In this document: one piece after another, positions 26,466 through 35,230 of the stretch
Position numbering within the stretch: the first letter of the stretch is position 1
How the letters are laid out: each line of letters starts with the position of its first letter
Assembly: GCF_043876815.1 (NCBI RefSeq)
Contig: NZ_JBAWKA010000001.1
Coordinates: 124,001 to 188,000 of the forward strand
Direction: 5' to 3'
From: Gaetbulibacter_A sp043876815
GTDB taxonomy: Bacteria > Bacteroidota > Bacteroidia > Flavobacteriales > Flavobacteriaceae
Length of the DNA stretch: 64,000 bases
The notes under the pieces: generated by a model
The model's input: only the letters and a program-made list of their open reading frames with translations
Told to the model about the DNA's origin: nothing
Database searches by the model: none
Program-made: the position numbers and the translations under genes

Positions 26466-26875
26466 TTTAAATCAAATTCTTTTTTACAATCTTCGCATCG
26501 GTATTTATGACGCGTATATAATGGAAAGATGGTTAACAAAGCACTGAATACAAACCAGAATAAGGACTTGGCATCTTGAATGCTGGAGTACATATTTATT
26601 TTTTGACTACTACAGTTTGGGCAACTAAGGATGTCACCCTCATCATCCCGAGCGTATTTATTTATGGTCTCTAAGATATATTGCGCTTTTAAGGCTTGCC
26701 GAGACAATACTTTAAGTTTTACTCCGCCTATAGCATGGCTTACCAAAGGGTCATTATCTATGGTCACATTATCAGAAAGAAAGACCTTTATACCTTCAGC
26801 TTCCAGCCGTCCCTTTATTATTTGAGCTTCCGTTGAATACTGAAATCGCGCTATGGTTTTAAAGGTATCGCTCAT
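26462..26875 (-). CDS. DUF2007/zinc-ribbon small protein in the biotin operon
   Basis: The first ~75 residues match DUF2007, a small PII-like ferredoxin-fold domain (ARFQYSTEAQIIKGRLEAEG). The rest contains two CxxC pairs, CPNCSSQ and CEDCKK, separated by a membrane-like helix (LFWFVFSALLTIFPLY), so it is a zinc-ribbon protein that may sit at the membrane. Both stop and start overlap the neighbouring bio genes by 4 nt. Its role in biotin synthesis is unknown; it may simply be a conserved passenger. Confidence 0.8.
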   Translation of the reverse strand: MSDTFKTIARFQYSTEAQIIKGRLEAEGIKVFLSDNVTIDNDPLVSHAIGGVKLKVLSRQALKAQYILETINKYARDDEGDILSCPNCSSQKINMYSSIQDAKSLFWFVFSALLTIFPLYTRHKYRCEDCKKEFDLK

Positions 26876-28011
26876 GGCACAAATGTAGCAAGGAACTTTA
26901 AAACATTCGACATGTCTTCCTTGGAATTATAACTGTGAATACAAAACCGCAGGCGCTCCTCACCCTTGGACACCGTAGGAGATAAAATGGGCTTGACATC
27001 AAATCCTTCATCCCTCAATTGTTTTGAGATACGCTTTACTTTTTCATTTCCGGGAATAATACAGGAATGAATGGCGGAACGGCTTTCAATAAAATAGGCG
27101 TCCAATTTTTTTTGAATGATTTCCGATCTAAAAAAAGCGATGTTACTTTGAAGGATATCGCGCTCCCTACTATTTAATAAGGCGTTGTATGCTGCTTGTA
27201 TGGCCGCCAAGCTATGTGGTGACAAAGCTGTGGTATAAATAAAACTCCGTGAAAAATTGATCAGATATTCTCTTAAAACTTCACTTCCCAGAATAGCCGC
27301 TCCGTGGCATCCCATAGCTTTTCCAAACGTAATGATGCGGGCAAAAACTGGGTGTTTCAGTGATAAGGAATCCAGAAGGCCTTGACCTCTATTGCCAAAA
27401 ACACCCACAGCATGGGCCTCGTCAACTACTAAATAGGCTCGATGTTCAGCTGCTAACAAGGATAATTTTTCAAGATCTGGAGAATCACCGTCCATCGAAA
27501 AAACAGATTCGGTAACAATATAAACTGTACCTTCCGGTTTCGTACGGTCGATCAGTTCATGTAAATGGTTCAGGTCATTATGCTTGAATTTAAAGGCTTG
27601 GGCATTACTCATAGAAATTCCATCTCGAATAGAAGCATGACTAAAAGCGTCATAAAAAATAGTATCACCCCGTTGGGGAACACAGGAGAAAAACCCCATA
27701 TTGGCATCGTACCCTGAATTATAGATCAAGGCAGATTCGCTGTTGTGAAAATGAACTAAAAGGTTTTCAACAATATCAAATAAGGTGTGATTCCCCGATA
27801 GCAAACGCGATCCTGTTGCACCATTTTTCTTCAGACCGTGTTCCGTTAAAAAGTTGTGAGAAGCCTCAAAAAGAGCCTCCGATCTTGAAAAGCCTAAATA
27901 GTCGTTTGATGAAAAATCGATGAGGTTTTCCGGGCTTTGCAATGTTCTCAAAGCATTTGCAATCCGGCGTTCTTCTAATTTGGATTTTAACTTATTTGGT
28001 AACCCTTCCAT
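26872..28011 (-). CDS. bioF: 8-amino-7-oxononanoate synthase
   Basis: Alpha-oxoamine synthase of 379 residues: FSSNDYLGFSRS, GATGSRLLSGNH, the PLP Asp in VVDEAHAVGVFG and the Schiff-base Lys in ITFGKAMGCHGAA. It condenses a pimeloyl thioester with alanine, the first committed step of the cluster. It is the first gene of the operon bioF-DUF2007-bioD-bioA-ketosynthase(-bioB), divergent from the M61 peptidase gene with only 39 nt between the starts. A perfect -7 box ends 4 nt before the ATG. Confidence 0.96.
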   Translation of the reverse strand: MEGLPNKLKSKLEERRIANALRTLQSPENLIDFSSNDYLGFSRSEALFEASHNFLTEHGLKKNGATGSRLLSGNHTLFDIVENLLVHFHNSESALIYNSGYDANMGFFSCVPQRGDTIFYDAFSHASIRDGISMSNAQAFKFKHNDLNHLHELIDRTKPEGTVYIVTESVFSMDGDSPDLEKLSLLAAEHRAYLVVDEAHAVGVFGNRGQGLLDSLSLKHPVFARIITFGKAMGCHGAAILGSEVLREYLINFSRSFIYTTALSPHSLAAIQAAYNALLNSRERDILQSNIAFFRSEIIQKKLDAYFIESRSAIHSCIIPGNEKVKRISKQLRDEGFDVKPILSPTVSKGEERLRFCIHSYNSKEDMSNVLKFLATFVP

Positions 28012-28015
28012 ATTA

Positions 28016-28023
28016 CAAAAATA
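28016..28023 (-). promoter_or_regulatory. -7 box of the bioF operon, leaderless arrangement
   Basis: On the minus strand TATTTTTG ends 4 nt before the ATG, so the transcript should begin at or next to the start codon. A TTTTG lies 14 nt upstream of the box, a little close for a -33 element. Confidence 0.5.
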
Positions 28024-28050
28024 CTATCTTAGAGGTTCAAAATTGTTTTT

Positions 28051-29844
28051 ATGAATAGAATTTTTTTCTTCCTTACAGCAATAGTCTTTTATAATACACT
28101 AGCGGCTCAAGTCGCCTCTTCGTACCATATTAATTTTGAGAATGCAGTACATCATGAAGCTCAGGTTCAGGCTAATTTTACCGGACTTACCTCTGATACA
28201 GTCACTTTACAAATGAGTCGTGCCTCTCCGGGGCGCTATGCCTTGCATGAGTTTGTTAAAAATGTGTACGGACTTCGAGTTACTAATGGTAAAGGGGATA
28301 CTCTAAAAACCATGCGCCCCGATCCCTATTCTTGGAAAGTTACGGGTCACGATGGAGCTATTCAAGTATTCTATACCTTATTTGCTAATCGAGGCGATGG
28401 TACTTACAGCCAGATCGATGAGACCCATGCTCACTTGAATATACCGGCAACCTTTCTGTATGTTCCTGAGCTGGCAGACCAACAGATGAAAATAACATTC
28501 CATCCGCGCAAAGACCTGGGCTGGAAAGTAGCCACGCAATTGAAACATGAAAGTGGGCATTCCTATTCGGCGCCTAACCTGCAATATTTTATGGATAGCC
28601 CAACGGAAATCAGTAATTACAGCAAGCGCTCCTTTAAAGTTCGCGGGCAAACCGTCAATTTTGTATTGCACCACAACGGCACCGAAAAAGAGCTGGATGA
28701 TTATTTTGAGTTGGTTAAAAAAGTTGTGCTGGAGCAGGAAGCTGTCTATGGCACGTTAGCACCTTTCGATTATGATGAATACACCTTTTTGGCTTGTTAT
28801 ATTCCCAATGCCGACGGTGATGGTATGGAACACCGGAATTCCACGATCTGTACTTCTACCCGTAGTTTGGCCTCCGATGTAGCCAACCGTAATATCGGAA
28901 CAGTTTCACACGAATTTTTTCATAGCTGGAATGTAGAACGCATTCGACCTAAAACATTAGAGCCCTTTAATTTTCAACATGCCAACATGAGCGGAGCGCT
29001 GTGGTTTGCTGAGGGGTTTACAAGTTATTATACCAATCTGATTCTAGTACGTGCTGGTATTATGACTCCGGATGAGTACATAACCGGACTTACAAGAACC
29101 TTTAATTATGTTTGGAATTCTCCCGCAAGGCAATTCTTTACACCGATAGGTATGAGTCAGCAGGCTCCTTTTGTTGATGCTGCAGCATCAGTTGATCCGG
29201 TTAACCGGGAAAATACGTTTATTTCTTATTACTCATATGGAAACATGCTCGGCCTGGCTTTAGATCTATCTCTACGGGGTAAAGGCTTGGACCTTGATGA
29301 TTTTATGAAACGTATGTGGATGACCTTTGGAAAAACTGAAATCCCATATACTATTCAGGATATTCAAAACACATTGGCAGACTATGCCGGTAAGGATTTT
29401 GCAGACCATTTTTTCAATAATTATATTTACAAGAGTGATATGCCCGACATGAAAACTCTTTTGAATACTGTAGGTGTAAGACTCAGCCAGGACCCTTCAA
29501 AAGTCGATTTTGGTGCTGTCGTTGAGGCAGGATTAATAACCGAAAACAGCACGATGGGTGGTTCAGCATACAAGGTAGGATTAGATAATGGAGACCAGAT
29601 CATTAAAGTAAATAACATTCCAGTGCTCGCAAGCACAGACTTTGATGCTTTCATTCAAACCTTTAACCCGGGTGATACGATCAAAGTCATATATCAACGA
29701 TTTGATAAAACTAGGGAAACCCCAGTGATATTGCAGTCAAGTAATGACTATACCTTAAGTCTTTTTGAAAGTAGCCGCACCCCTTTAACTACTAATCAAA
29801 AGGCCCTGCGAAACGCTTGGCTGTCTTCAAAACAAATACCTTAA
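28051..29844 (+). CDS. M61 family metallopeptidase with PDZ domain (glycyl aminopeptidase-like)
   Basis: The 597-residue protein has a signal peptide (1-19), the M61 N-terminal beta domain (about 22-190), the zinc site HEFFHSWNVERIRP with the third ligand Glu in LWFAEGFTSYY, and a C-terminal PDZ domain (about 490-560, with GSAYKVGLDNGDQIIKVNN). M61 enzymes are exported aminopeptidases with preference for Gly/Ala N-termini. Its start codon is 39 nt from that of bioF on the other strand, so the two promoters must share or overlap. A small DUF3157-like gene follows by 15 nt. Confidence 0.92.
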   Translation: MNRIFFFLTAIVFYNTLAAQVASSYHINFENAVHHEAQVQANFTGLTSDTVTLQMSRASPGRYALHEFVKNVYGLRVTNGKGDTLKTMRPDPYSWKVTGHDGAIQVFYTLFANRGDGTYSQIDETHAHLNIPATFLYVPELADQQMKITFHPRKDLGWKVATQLKHESGHSYSAPNLQYFMDSPTEISNYSKRSFKVRGQTVNFVLHHNGTEKELDDYFELVKKVVLEQEAVYGTLAPFDYDEYTFLACYIPNADGDGMEHRNSTICTSTRSLASDVANRNIGTVSHEFFHSWNVERIRPKTLEPFNFQHANMSGALWFAEGFTSYYTNLILVRAGIMTPDEYITGLTRTFNYVWNSPARQFFTPIGMSQQAPFVDAAASVDPVNRENTFISYYSYGNMLGLALDLSLRGKGLDLDDFMKRMWMTFGKTEIPYTIQDIQNTLADYAGKDFADHFFNNYIYKSDMPDMKTLLNTVGVRLSQDPSKVDFGAVVEAGLITENSTMGGSAYKVGLDNGDQIIKVNNIPVLASTDFDAFIQTFNPGDTIKVIYQRFDKTRETPVILQSSNDYTLSLFESSRTPLTTNQKALRNAWLSSKQIP

Positions 29845-29859
29845 TAAAAAAAAAGCAAC

Positions 29860-30312
29860 ATGAAAACCATATTATTAATTCTTTTTCTTGGAATATCTGG
29901 AATCGTATTCGCTCAAAAGGGCGAGGTAGTCACCACTGAAGATGGTCGAAAGGTCATTCTAAAACCGGATTTTACTTGGGAATATCTTGATATCAAAGCC
30001 TCTAAGGCTGTGGCAAAGATTGAAACCAATAAGTCAAAAACTGACGATACCGAGAGCTGTCAGCTTCCCGAAAATTTCAGAGAACCCCACCTGAATAGTA
30101 GAATTCAAAATAAATTAAAACGTGGTCATGCGACTATCGAAGATATCAAGGAAAAAGTAGCCAAAGACAATAATGTGAGCGTTTCAGAGGTAATCCTTAT
30201 AGCGGCCTCCGAGCAGCAAACCAAAGGCGAGTATTTATTTTGCGTTAACGGCAAAAGGCTAACCTACAAGCGGCTGGGGAATACCATTATGAAAAAGGGA
30301 AAACTTTTTTAA
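29860..30312 (+). CDS. DUF3157-like exported protein
   Basis: The 150-residue protein has a signal peptide (1-18, LGISGIVFAQ) followed by EVVTTEDGRKVILKPDFTWEYLD, a motif typical of DUF3157 proteins, then a lysine-rich linker and a domain with SEVILIAASEQQTKGEYLFCVNG. Two cysteines (CQLP and FCVNG) could form a disulfide in the periplasm. The gene is co-oriented 15 nt after the M61 peptidase, suggesting a shared transcript. Function unknown. Confidence 0.75.
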   Translation: MKTILLILFLGISGIVFAQKGEVVTTEDGRKVILKPDFTWEYLDIKASKAVAKIETNKSKTDDTESCQLPENFREPHLNSRIQNKLKRGHATIEDIKEKVAKDNNVSVSEVILIAASEQQTKGEYLFCVNGKRLTYKRLGNTIMKKGKLF

Positions 30313-30354
30313 TCATAACCCTCATAAAATACTATATTTAGCTATTAATAATTT

Positions 30355-30453
30355 GGGCGTTACTTCACTCGCTTGAAATGCGAGCTTGTCGGGCTTTCCG
30401 CACTACAAGGTAGTTTGCTCCAATCCCTGTCTGATAGTAGGCAGGTCTAACGC
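30355..30453. repeat. 99-bp modular hairpin repeat, copy 2
   Basis: Begins with the same 20 bases as copy 1 (22147) and ends TCTAACGC. Stems seen: CTCGC/GCGAG, ACTA/TAGT, CCTGTC/GGCAGG. The fixed segments GGGCGTTAC, TCGGGCTTTCCGC and CAATCCCT are kept while loops and inner stems differ. It ends 17 nt before the umuD ATG. Confidence 0.75.
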
Positions 30454-30470
30454 AAAAACCAATATAGAAC

Positions 30471-30911
30471 ATGCTTTCATACAATGCCAAACCACTTACC
30501 ATTTTCGCACCGGAACCTTCTTTGAGTTTAGGAGCTGCCTTTTTAGATATTGGTGTTTCGGCCGGATTTCCATCTCCAGCAGAAGATTTTACCCAAGAAC
30601 GGCTCTCACTTGATAATGAGCTTGTAAAAAATAAAGAAACAACCTTTTTTGCCAGGGTTAGTGGACAATCAATGATCGGAGCCGGTTTGAATGATAATGA
30701 CCTCCTGATTATTGATCGTGGTATAGAGCCTACCAACAATAAAATTGCGGTATGTTTTCTGGATGGCGAGTTTACTGTAAAACGCCTTAGGGTCGATCAG
30801 GAAGGCATATGGTTGCAGCCTGAAAATCCTGATTATCCCATTATTAGGATAACCGAAGATAATCATTTTATTATTTGGGGCATCGTTACCAACGTGATTA
30901 AGAAAGTTTAA
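30471..30911 (+). CDS. umuD: UmuD-like error-prone polymerase V subunit (S24 autoprotease)
   Basis: The 146-residue protein has the full UmuD plan: the self-cleavage bond Ala31-Gly32 in VSAGFPSPAEDF, nucleophile Ser67 in SGQSMIGAG and Lys104 in FTVKRLRV. UmuD is cleaved under RecA control and then joins UmuC in translesion synthesis. There is no umuC next to it; instead a GNAT gene starts 6 nt downstream, followed by a symporter. LexA is excluded by the lack of an N-terminal DNA-binding domain. No LexA-type operator can be named here. The repeat copy 2 abuts the 5' side. Confidence 0.9.
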   Translation: MLSYNAKPLTIFAPEPSLSLGAAFLDIGVSAGFPSPAEDFTQERLSLDNELVKNKETTFFARVSGQSMIGAGLNDNDLLIIDRGIEPTNNKIAVCFLDGEFTVKRLRVDQEGIWLQPENPDYPIIRITEDNHFIIWGIVTNVIKKV

Positions 30912-30917
30912 AAGCTC

Positions 30918-31475
30918 ATGGAAGCTGTTTATTTTAAAAGTGCTGATAGCTCTGGGGAGCTCCATCAAATATTAGAACTACAACGCGCCAATCTTCGAAA
31001 TAACCTCCCTATCAATGTACAACAAGCAGAAGGTTTTGTTACTGTAGAGCACGACTTTAACCTTTTGGAAGCCATGAATAATAGTTGCCCGCACACCATA
31101 GCAGTATCCAATTCTAAAGTCGTAGGATATGCCTTGAGTATGACAACAGATTTTAAAGACCAAATAGAGGTATTAAAACCCATGTTTTCACAAATTGAAC
31201 TCGTGGTTCCGAAGACCTTGAATTATATTGTAATGGGTCAGGTGTGCGTTTCTAAAGAGTACAGAAAAAAGGGTGTTTTTCGGGGTTTATATAACAAAAT
31301 GAAAAAGGTTTTGGGAGATACCTATACGGCAGTAATTACAGAGGTAGATCAAAAAAATACCAGATCGCTAGTGGCCCATCAGGCTGTCGGATTTGAAAAA
31401 TTAAAAACTTATATCTCCAATAATCAGGATTGGGAACTCATTATTTGGTATTTTAACCCTCAAAACAAGACCTAG
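30918..31475 (+). CDS. GNAT family N-acetyltransferase
   Basis: A 185-residue single-domain protein. Family marks: the strand NYIVMGQVCVSKEYRKKGVFRGLYNKM, where the R/Q-x-x-G-x-G/A acetyl-CoA loop is replaced by KKGVFRG, and the C-terminal segment NTRSLVAHQAVGFEKL, a classic GNAT motif B. It lies 6 nt after umuD and 3 nt before the symporter. Substrate unknown. It sits where umuC would be expected. Confidence 0.85.
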   Translation: MEAVYFKSADSSGELHQILELQRANLRNNLPINVQQAEGFVTVEHDFNLLEAMNNSCPHTIAVSNSKVVGYALSMTTDFKDQIEVLKPMFSQIELVVPKTLNYIVMGQVCVSKEYRKKGVFRGLYNKMKKVLGDTYTAVITEVDQKNTRSLVAHQAVGFEKLKTYISNNQDWELIIWYFNPQNKT

Positions 31476-31478
31476 AAT

Positions 31479-33209
31479 ATGGTACACCTTTCAGCATTAG
31501 ATTTTGGAATTATCATTTCATTTTTTGTATTAAGCTTATTTATAGGACTTTATGTATCTAAAAAAGCTGGGGAAAACACTACTGAATTTTTTCTTTCCGG
31601 AAGGAATATGCCCTGGTGGTTGCTCGGGGTATCCATGGTGGCCACAACCTTTGCCGCAGATACACCCGGACTGGTAACGGAACTGGTACGAAAAAATGGT
31701 GTATCCGGAAACTGGGTCTGGTGGGCTTTTTTGTTAACCGGAATGCTCACGGTGTTTTTCTATGCGAAACTCTGGCGGCGCTCTGGGATTACGACAGATC
31801 TGGAATTTTATGAATTACGATACTCCGGGAAACCGGCACGATTTCTAAGGGGCTTTCGCGCCATTTATCTGGGTGTTATATTTAATGTGATCACGATGGC
31901 CGGTGTTTGCTTGGCAGGAGCCAAAATTGGGAATATTCTTTTGGGTATTTCTCAGGAAGAGGCTCTTATTTATTCTTCCGTAATTGTTGTGATCTATTCC
32001 TCTTTAGGAGGATTAAAAGGCGTGTTGATCACAGACTTCGTTCAATTTATTATCGCCATGGTTGGCTCGGTATGGGCTACCATTTACGTGGTTAACTTAC
32101 CAGAAGTAGGTGGTCTGAAAAAATTGTTGCAACATGAAAATGTCGTGGATAAATTAGACATTCTACCTGATTTTACAAATTCTGAGGCCTTAATAACCCT
32201 ATTTATTATACCGTTTGCAGTGCAGTGGTGGAGTACTTGGTATCCGGGTGCTGAGCCTGGTGGAGGAGGCTATATCGCACAACGTATGTTGGCCGCCAAA
32301 GATGAAAAACACGCAACCTGGGCAACTTTATTCTTTAATTTTGCACATTATGCCTTAAGGCCATGGCCTTGGATTATTGTTGGCTTAGCCTCACTCATTG
32401 TTTTTCCTACCATGGAAAGTATTACGACAGCCTTTCCCTCGCTGAATGTGGAAATGCAAGGTCAGGATGTGGCCTACGCCGCAATGATGACCTATTTGCC
32501 CGCCGGACTCATTGGGTTGGTCCTTACCTCGTTGATCGCAGCTTTTATGAGTACCATTTCAACCCAACTAAATTGGGGTAGTTCGTATGTGGTTAATGAT
32601 TTTTATGGGCGTTTTATAAATAAGAATGCTACTGAGAAACAAAGGGTTTTGGTAGGACGAATTTCAACAGTATTGCTAATGATATGCGCGGCCTTGTTTT
32701 CATTTTATATAAAATCTGCAAAAGATGTTTTCGATCTTTTATTACAAATAGGAGCGGGAACTGGTTTGCTGTTTATCTTACGTTGGTTTTGGCGTCGCAT
32801 CAACCCCTATAGTGAAATAGCCGCCATGCTGATCTCATTTATTATTGCCATCACCTTTTTTATAAACGGGAAACTGGATACTCCATGGTTTGAATTACAA
32901 AGCCACTGGCAATTAATTTTGGGCGTTTTAATAACCACCGTTGGATGGATTATTGTGACGCTTCTCACACAACCCAGTAACAAAAATGTTTTAGATACCT
33001 TCGAGAGTCTGGTGTTTGCGCAAAACGATAAATTTCATAACATAGGTTATAAAATTTTAGCCTTTTTTACTGGTATTATAGGCGTGTATAGTGTGCTTTT
33101 CGCTACAGGGTACTTCATTTATGGGAAAACAATTCTGGCGTTTTCACTCACTCTTGTGGCTTTGGTGAGTTGTGTATTACTTATAAGACTCTGGAAAAAA
33201 ATAACATAA
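31479..33209 (+). CDS. Sodium:solute symporter family transporter
   Basis: The 576-residue membrane protein has about 13-14 hydrophobic helices and the SSS-family marks ATTFAADTPGLVTELV in TM2, SSLGGLKGVLITDFVQFII and LLIAAFMSTISTQLNWGSSY-type sequence in the TM8 region, where the sodium ligands lie. It should import an organic solute with sodium across the inner membrane. The substrate cannot be told; no catabolic gene flanks it. It follows the GNAT gene by 3 nt, so it is the third gene of a umuD-GNAT-symporter unit. Confidence 0.92.
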   Translation: MVHLSALDFGIIISFFVLSLFIGLYVSKKAGENTTEFFLSGRNMPWWLLGVSMVATTFAADTPGLVTELVRKNGVSGNWVWWAFLLTGMLTVFFYAKLWRRSGITTDLEFYELRYSGKPARFLRGFRAIYLGVIFNVITMAGVCLAGAKIGNILLGISQEEALIYSSVIVVIYSSLGGLKGVLITDFVQFIIAMVGSVWATIYVVNLPEVGGLKKLLQHENVVDKLDILPDFTNSEALITLFIIPFAVQWWSTWYPGAEPGGGGYIAQRMLAAKDEKHATWATLFFNFAHYALRPWPWIIVGLASLIVFPTMESITTAFPSLNVEMQGQDVAYAAMMTYLPAGLIGLVLTSLIAAFMSTISTQLNWGSSYVVNDFYGRFINKNATEKQRVLVGRISTVLLMICAALFSFYIKSAKDVFDLLLQIGAGTGLLFILRWFWRRINPYSEIAAMLISFIIAITFFINGKLDTPWFELQSHWQLILGVLITTVGWIIVTLLTQPSNKNVLDTFESLVFAQNDKFHNIGYKILAFFTGIIGVYSVLFATGYFIYGKTILAFSLTLVALVSCVLLIRLWKKIT

Positions 33210-33232
33210 AAAAATCCCGCGGCTCGCGGGAT
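33207..33232 (-). terminator. Terminator of atpDC (partly bidirectional)
   Basis: ATCCCGCG and CGCGGGAT form a perfect 8-bp stem with a 3-nt loop. On the minus strand it is followed by seven T, 24 nt after atpC; on the plus strand it may also stop the symporter transcript. Confidence 0.85.
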
Positions 33233-33255
33233 CTTAATTTATATCGTGATATTTA

Positions 33256-33534
33256 TTAATCGGCTAAAACGATCACCTTATTGTCTTTCATCTCCACAGT
33301 TCCGGAAACAATATGTAATAAGGTTGTGTTTTTATCACCTTTGCTGAATTTATCTTGCACGGCTTCATCCAATTCTATGTTACCGGTAATTTTAACAGTT
33401 CCGGCTTTTAAGAGGGATACAATAGGGGCGTGATTATTCAACATTTCAAATTCACCATGCAAACCTGGAAGAGCAACTTGTTGCACTTCACCACTAAATA
33501 GGGTTGCTTCCGGGGATACAATTTCTAAATACAT
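33256..33534 (-). CDS. atpC: F1 ATP synthase epsilon subunit
   Basis: A 92-residue protein holding only the epsilon beta-sandwich: YLEIVSPEATLFSGEVQQVALPGLHGEFEML with NHAPIVSLLKAGTVKI. The C-terminal helical hairpin of E. coli epsilon is missing, as is usual in Bacteroidota. It couples and regulates the rotary ATP synthase on the inner-membrane face. It follows atpD by 20 nt in a two-gene operon; the remaining atp genes lie elsewhere. Confidence 0.96.
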   Translation of the reverse strand: MYLEIVSPEATLFSGEVQQVALPGLHGEFEMLNNHAPIVSLLKAGTVKITGNIELDEAVQDKFSKGDKNTTLLHIVSGTVEMKDNKVIVLAD

Positions 33535-33554
33535 AATATGGTTTATTTTGCTGC

Positions 33555-35063
33555 TTAAACTTCAGCTAACATTTTTTCTCCGGCTTCAATAGCTTCTTCA
33601 ATAGTTCCTTTAAGGTTGAAAGCTGCTTCAGGAAGGTGATCTAATTCACCATCCATGATCATATTGAATCCTTTGATCGTTTCTTTAATATCAACCAAAA
33701 CACCTGGAATTCCTGTAAACTGCTCTGCAACGTGGAATGGTTGTGATAAGAAACGTTGTACACGTCTCGCACGACCTACAGCTAATTTATCTTCTTCTGA
33801 TAATTCTTCCATACCAAGGATGGCAATAATATCTTGTAATTCTTTATAGCGTTGTAACAACTCTTTTACACGTTGTGCACAAGCGTAATGCTCTGTACCT
33901 AAAATATCGGCTGTTAAGATTCGTGAGGTAGAATCTAATGGATCTACTGCAGGGTAAATACCTAGCTCAGCAATTTTACGTGATAATACCGTTGTGGCAT
34001 CTAAGTGGGCAAAAGTTGTTGCTGGTGCAGGATCCGTTAAATCATCCGCAGGTACGTAAACCGCCTGTACAGATGTAATAGATCCTTTTTTAGTAGAAGT
34101 AATACGTTCCTGCATCGCACCCATTTCAGTTGCTAATGTAGGTTGGTATCCTACCGCTGATGGCATACGTCCTAAAAGGGCGGATACCTCAGAACCTGCC
34201 TGAGTAAAACGGAAGATATTATCTACGAAGAATAATACGTCCTTTCCTTGTCCTTCGCCGGCACCATCACGGAAATATTCAGCAATAGTTAATCCAGATA
34301 AGGCTACTCGAGCACGGGCTCCCGGTGGTTCGTTCATTTGTCCGAATACGAAAGTTGCTTTCGATTCCTTCATTTTATTTTTATCTACTTTGGAAAGGTC
34401 CCAGCCACCTTCTTCCATACTGTGCATAAAATCTTCTCCATAACGGATAATACCAGATTCCAACATTTCTCTCAACAGGTCATTTCCTTCACGTGTACGC
34501 TCACCTACACCGGCAAATACAGATAATCCACCGTGTCCTTTCGCAATGTTGTTGATCAATTCCTGGATCAATACAGTTTTACCAACACCGGCACCACCAA
34601 ATAATCCAATCTTACCACCTTTGGCATAAGGTTCAATTAAATCAATAACTTTAATTCCGGTAAATAATACTTCAGTAGAGGTTGATAGGTCTTCAAATTT
34701 AGGAGACTCACGGTGAATTGGTAATCCTGATGCACCCGCCTTTGGTAAATTACCAAGCCCGTCTATAGCGTCTCCAATAACGTTAAATAAACGTCCGTAT
34801 ATATCTTCACCAATAGGCATTTGTATCGGTGCGCCTGTTGAAATCACTTCAGTACCACGGCTTAATCCGTCTGAAGAATCCATCGCAATAGTACGTACAG
34901 TATCTTCACCAATGTGAGACTGAACCTCAAGTACTAATATAGAGCCATCAGGTCTATTAATTTCTAAGGAATCATAAATTTTTGGAAGTTCAGCACCAGC
35001 TTCAAATTCAACATCGATAACCGGACCTACTATCTGAGCAACTTTACCTGTAACTTTAGACAT
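33555..35063 (-). CDS. atpD: F1 ATP synthase beta subunit
   Basis: At 502 residues the full catalytic subunit: Walker A GGAGVGKT, the DELSEED-like loop (GMEELSEEDKL), the catalytic Glu in GVGERTREGNDL and the tight motif FFVDNIFRFTQAGSEVSALLGRMPSAVGYQPTLA in several pieces. It makes ATP at the alpha/beta interface. A strong promoter with both elements lies upstream. Operon with atpC. Confidence 0.98.
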   Translation of the reverse strand: MSKVTGKVAQIVGPVIDVEFEAGAELPKIYDSLEINRPDGSILVLEVQSHIGEDTVRTIAMDSSDGLSRGTEVISTGAPIQMPIGEDIYGRLFNVIGDAIDGLGNLPKAGASGLPIHRESPKFEDLSTSTEVLFTGIKVIDLIEPYAKGGKIGLFGGAGVGKTVLIQELINNIAKGHGGLSVFAGVGERTREGNDLLREMLESGIIRYGEDFMHSMEEGGWDLSKVDKNKMKESKATFVFGQMNEPPGARARVALSGLTIAEYFRDGAGEGQGKDVLFFVDNIFRFTQAGSEVSALLGRMPSAVGYQPTLATEMGAMQERITSTKKGSITSVQAVYVPADDLTDPAPATTFAHLDATTVLSRKIAELGIYPAVDPLDSTSRILTADILGTEHYACAQRVKELLQRYKELQDIIAILGMEELSEEDKLAVGRARRVQRFLSQPFHVAEQFTGIPGVLVDIKETIKGFNMIMDGELDHLPEAAFNLKGTIEEAIEAGEKMLAEV

Positions 35064-35123
35064 TACTTATATGTTTAATATTATGCAATTTAATTGTCGG
35101 AAAACACTTTTTGTTTTCGCGTG

Positions 35124-35153
35124 CAAAGATATATTTTTTAATTTAAATCAAAA
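35124..35153 (-). promoter_or_regulatory. atpDC promoter with -33 and -7 elements
   Basis: On the minus strand TTTTG (35153-35149) and TATCTTTG (35131-35124) are 17 nt apart, matching the Bacteroidota TTTG-N17-19-TAnnTTTG consensus. The expected start of transcription near 35117 leaves a leader of about 55 nt before atpD. This is the best promoter in the window. Confidence 0.7.
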
Positions 35154-35178
35154 GTCGTTTTTCGAGGTTTTTTCCATA

Positions 35179-35209
35179 AAAAAACACCTTCATGAGGAAG
35201 GTGTTTTTT
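35179..35209 (-). terminator. Terminator of the TonB receptor / SGNH lipoprotein operon
   Basis: AAAAAACACCTT pairs with AAGGTGTTTTTT around a 7-nt loop, with T runs on both sides, 21 nt after the SGNH gene stop. Confidence 0.85.
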
Positions 35210-35230
35210 AATTTTTTATAGAATTTTAAT

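Noticed and set aside
30471..30911. LexA repressor
   Set aside because: No N-terminal winged-helix domain; cleavage site and length fit UmuD.
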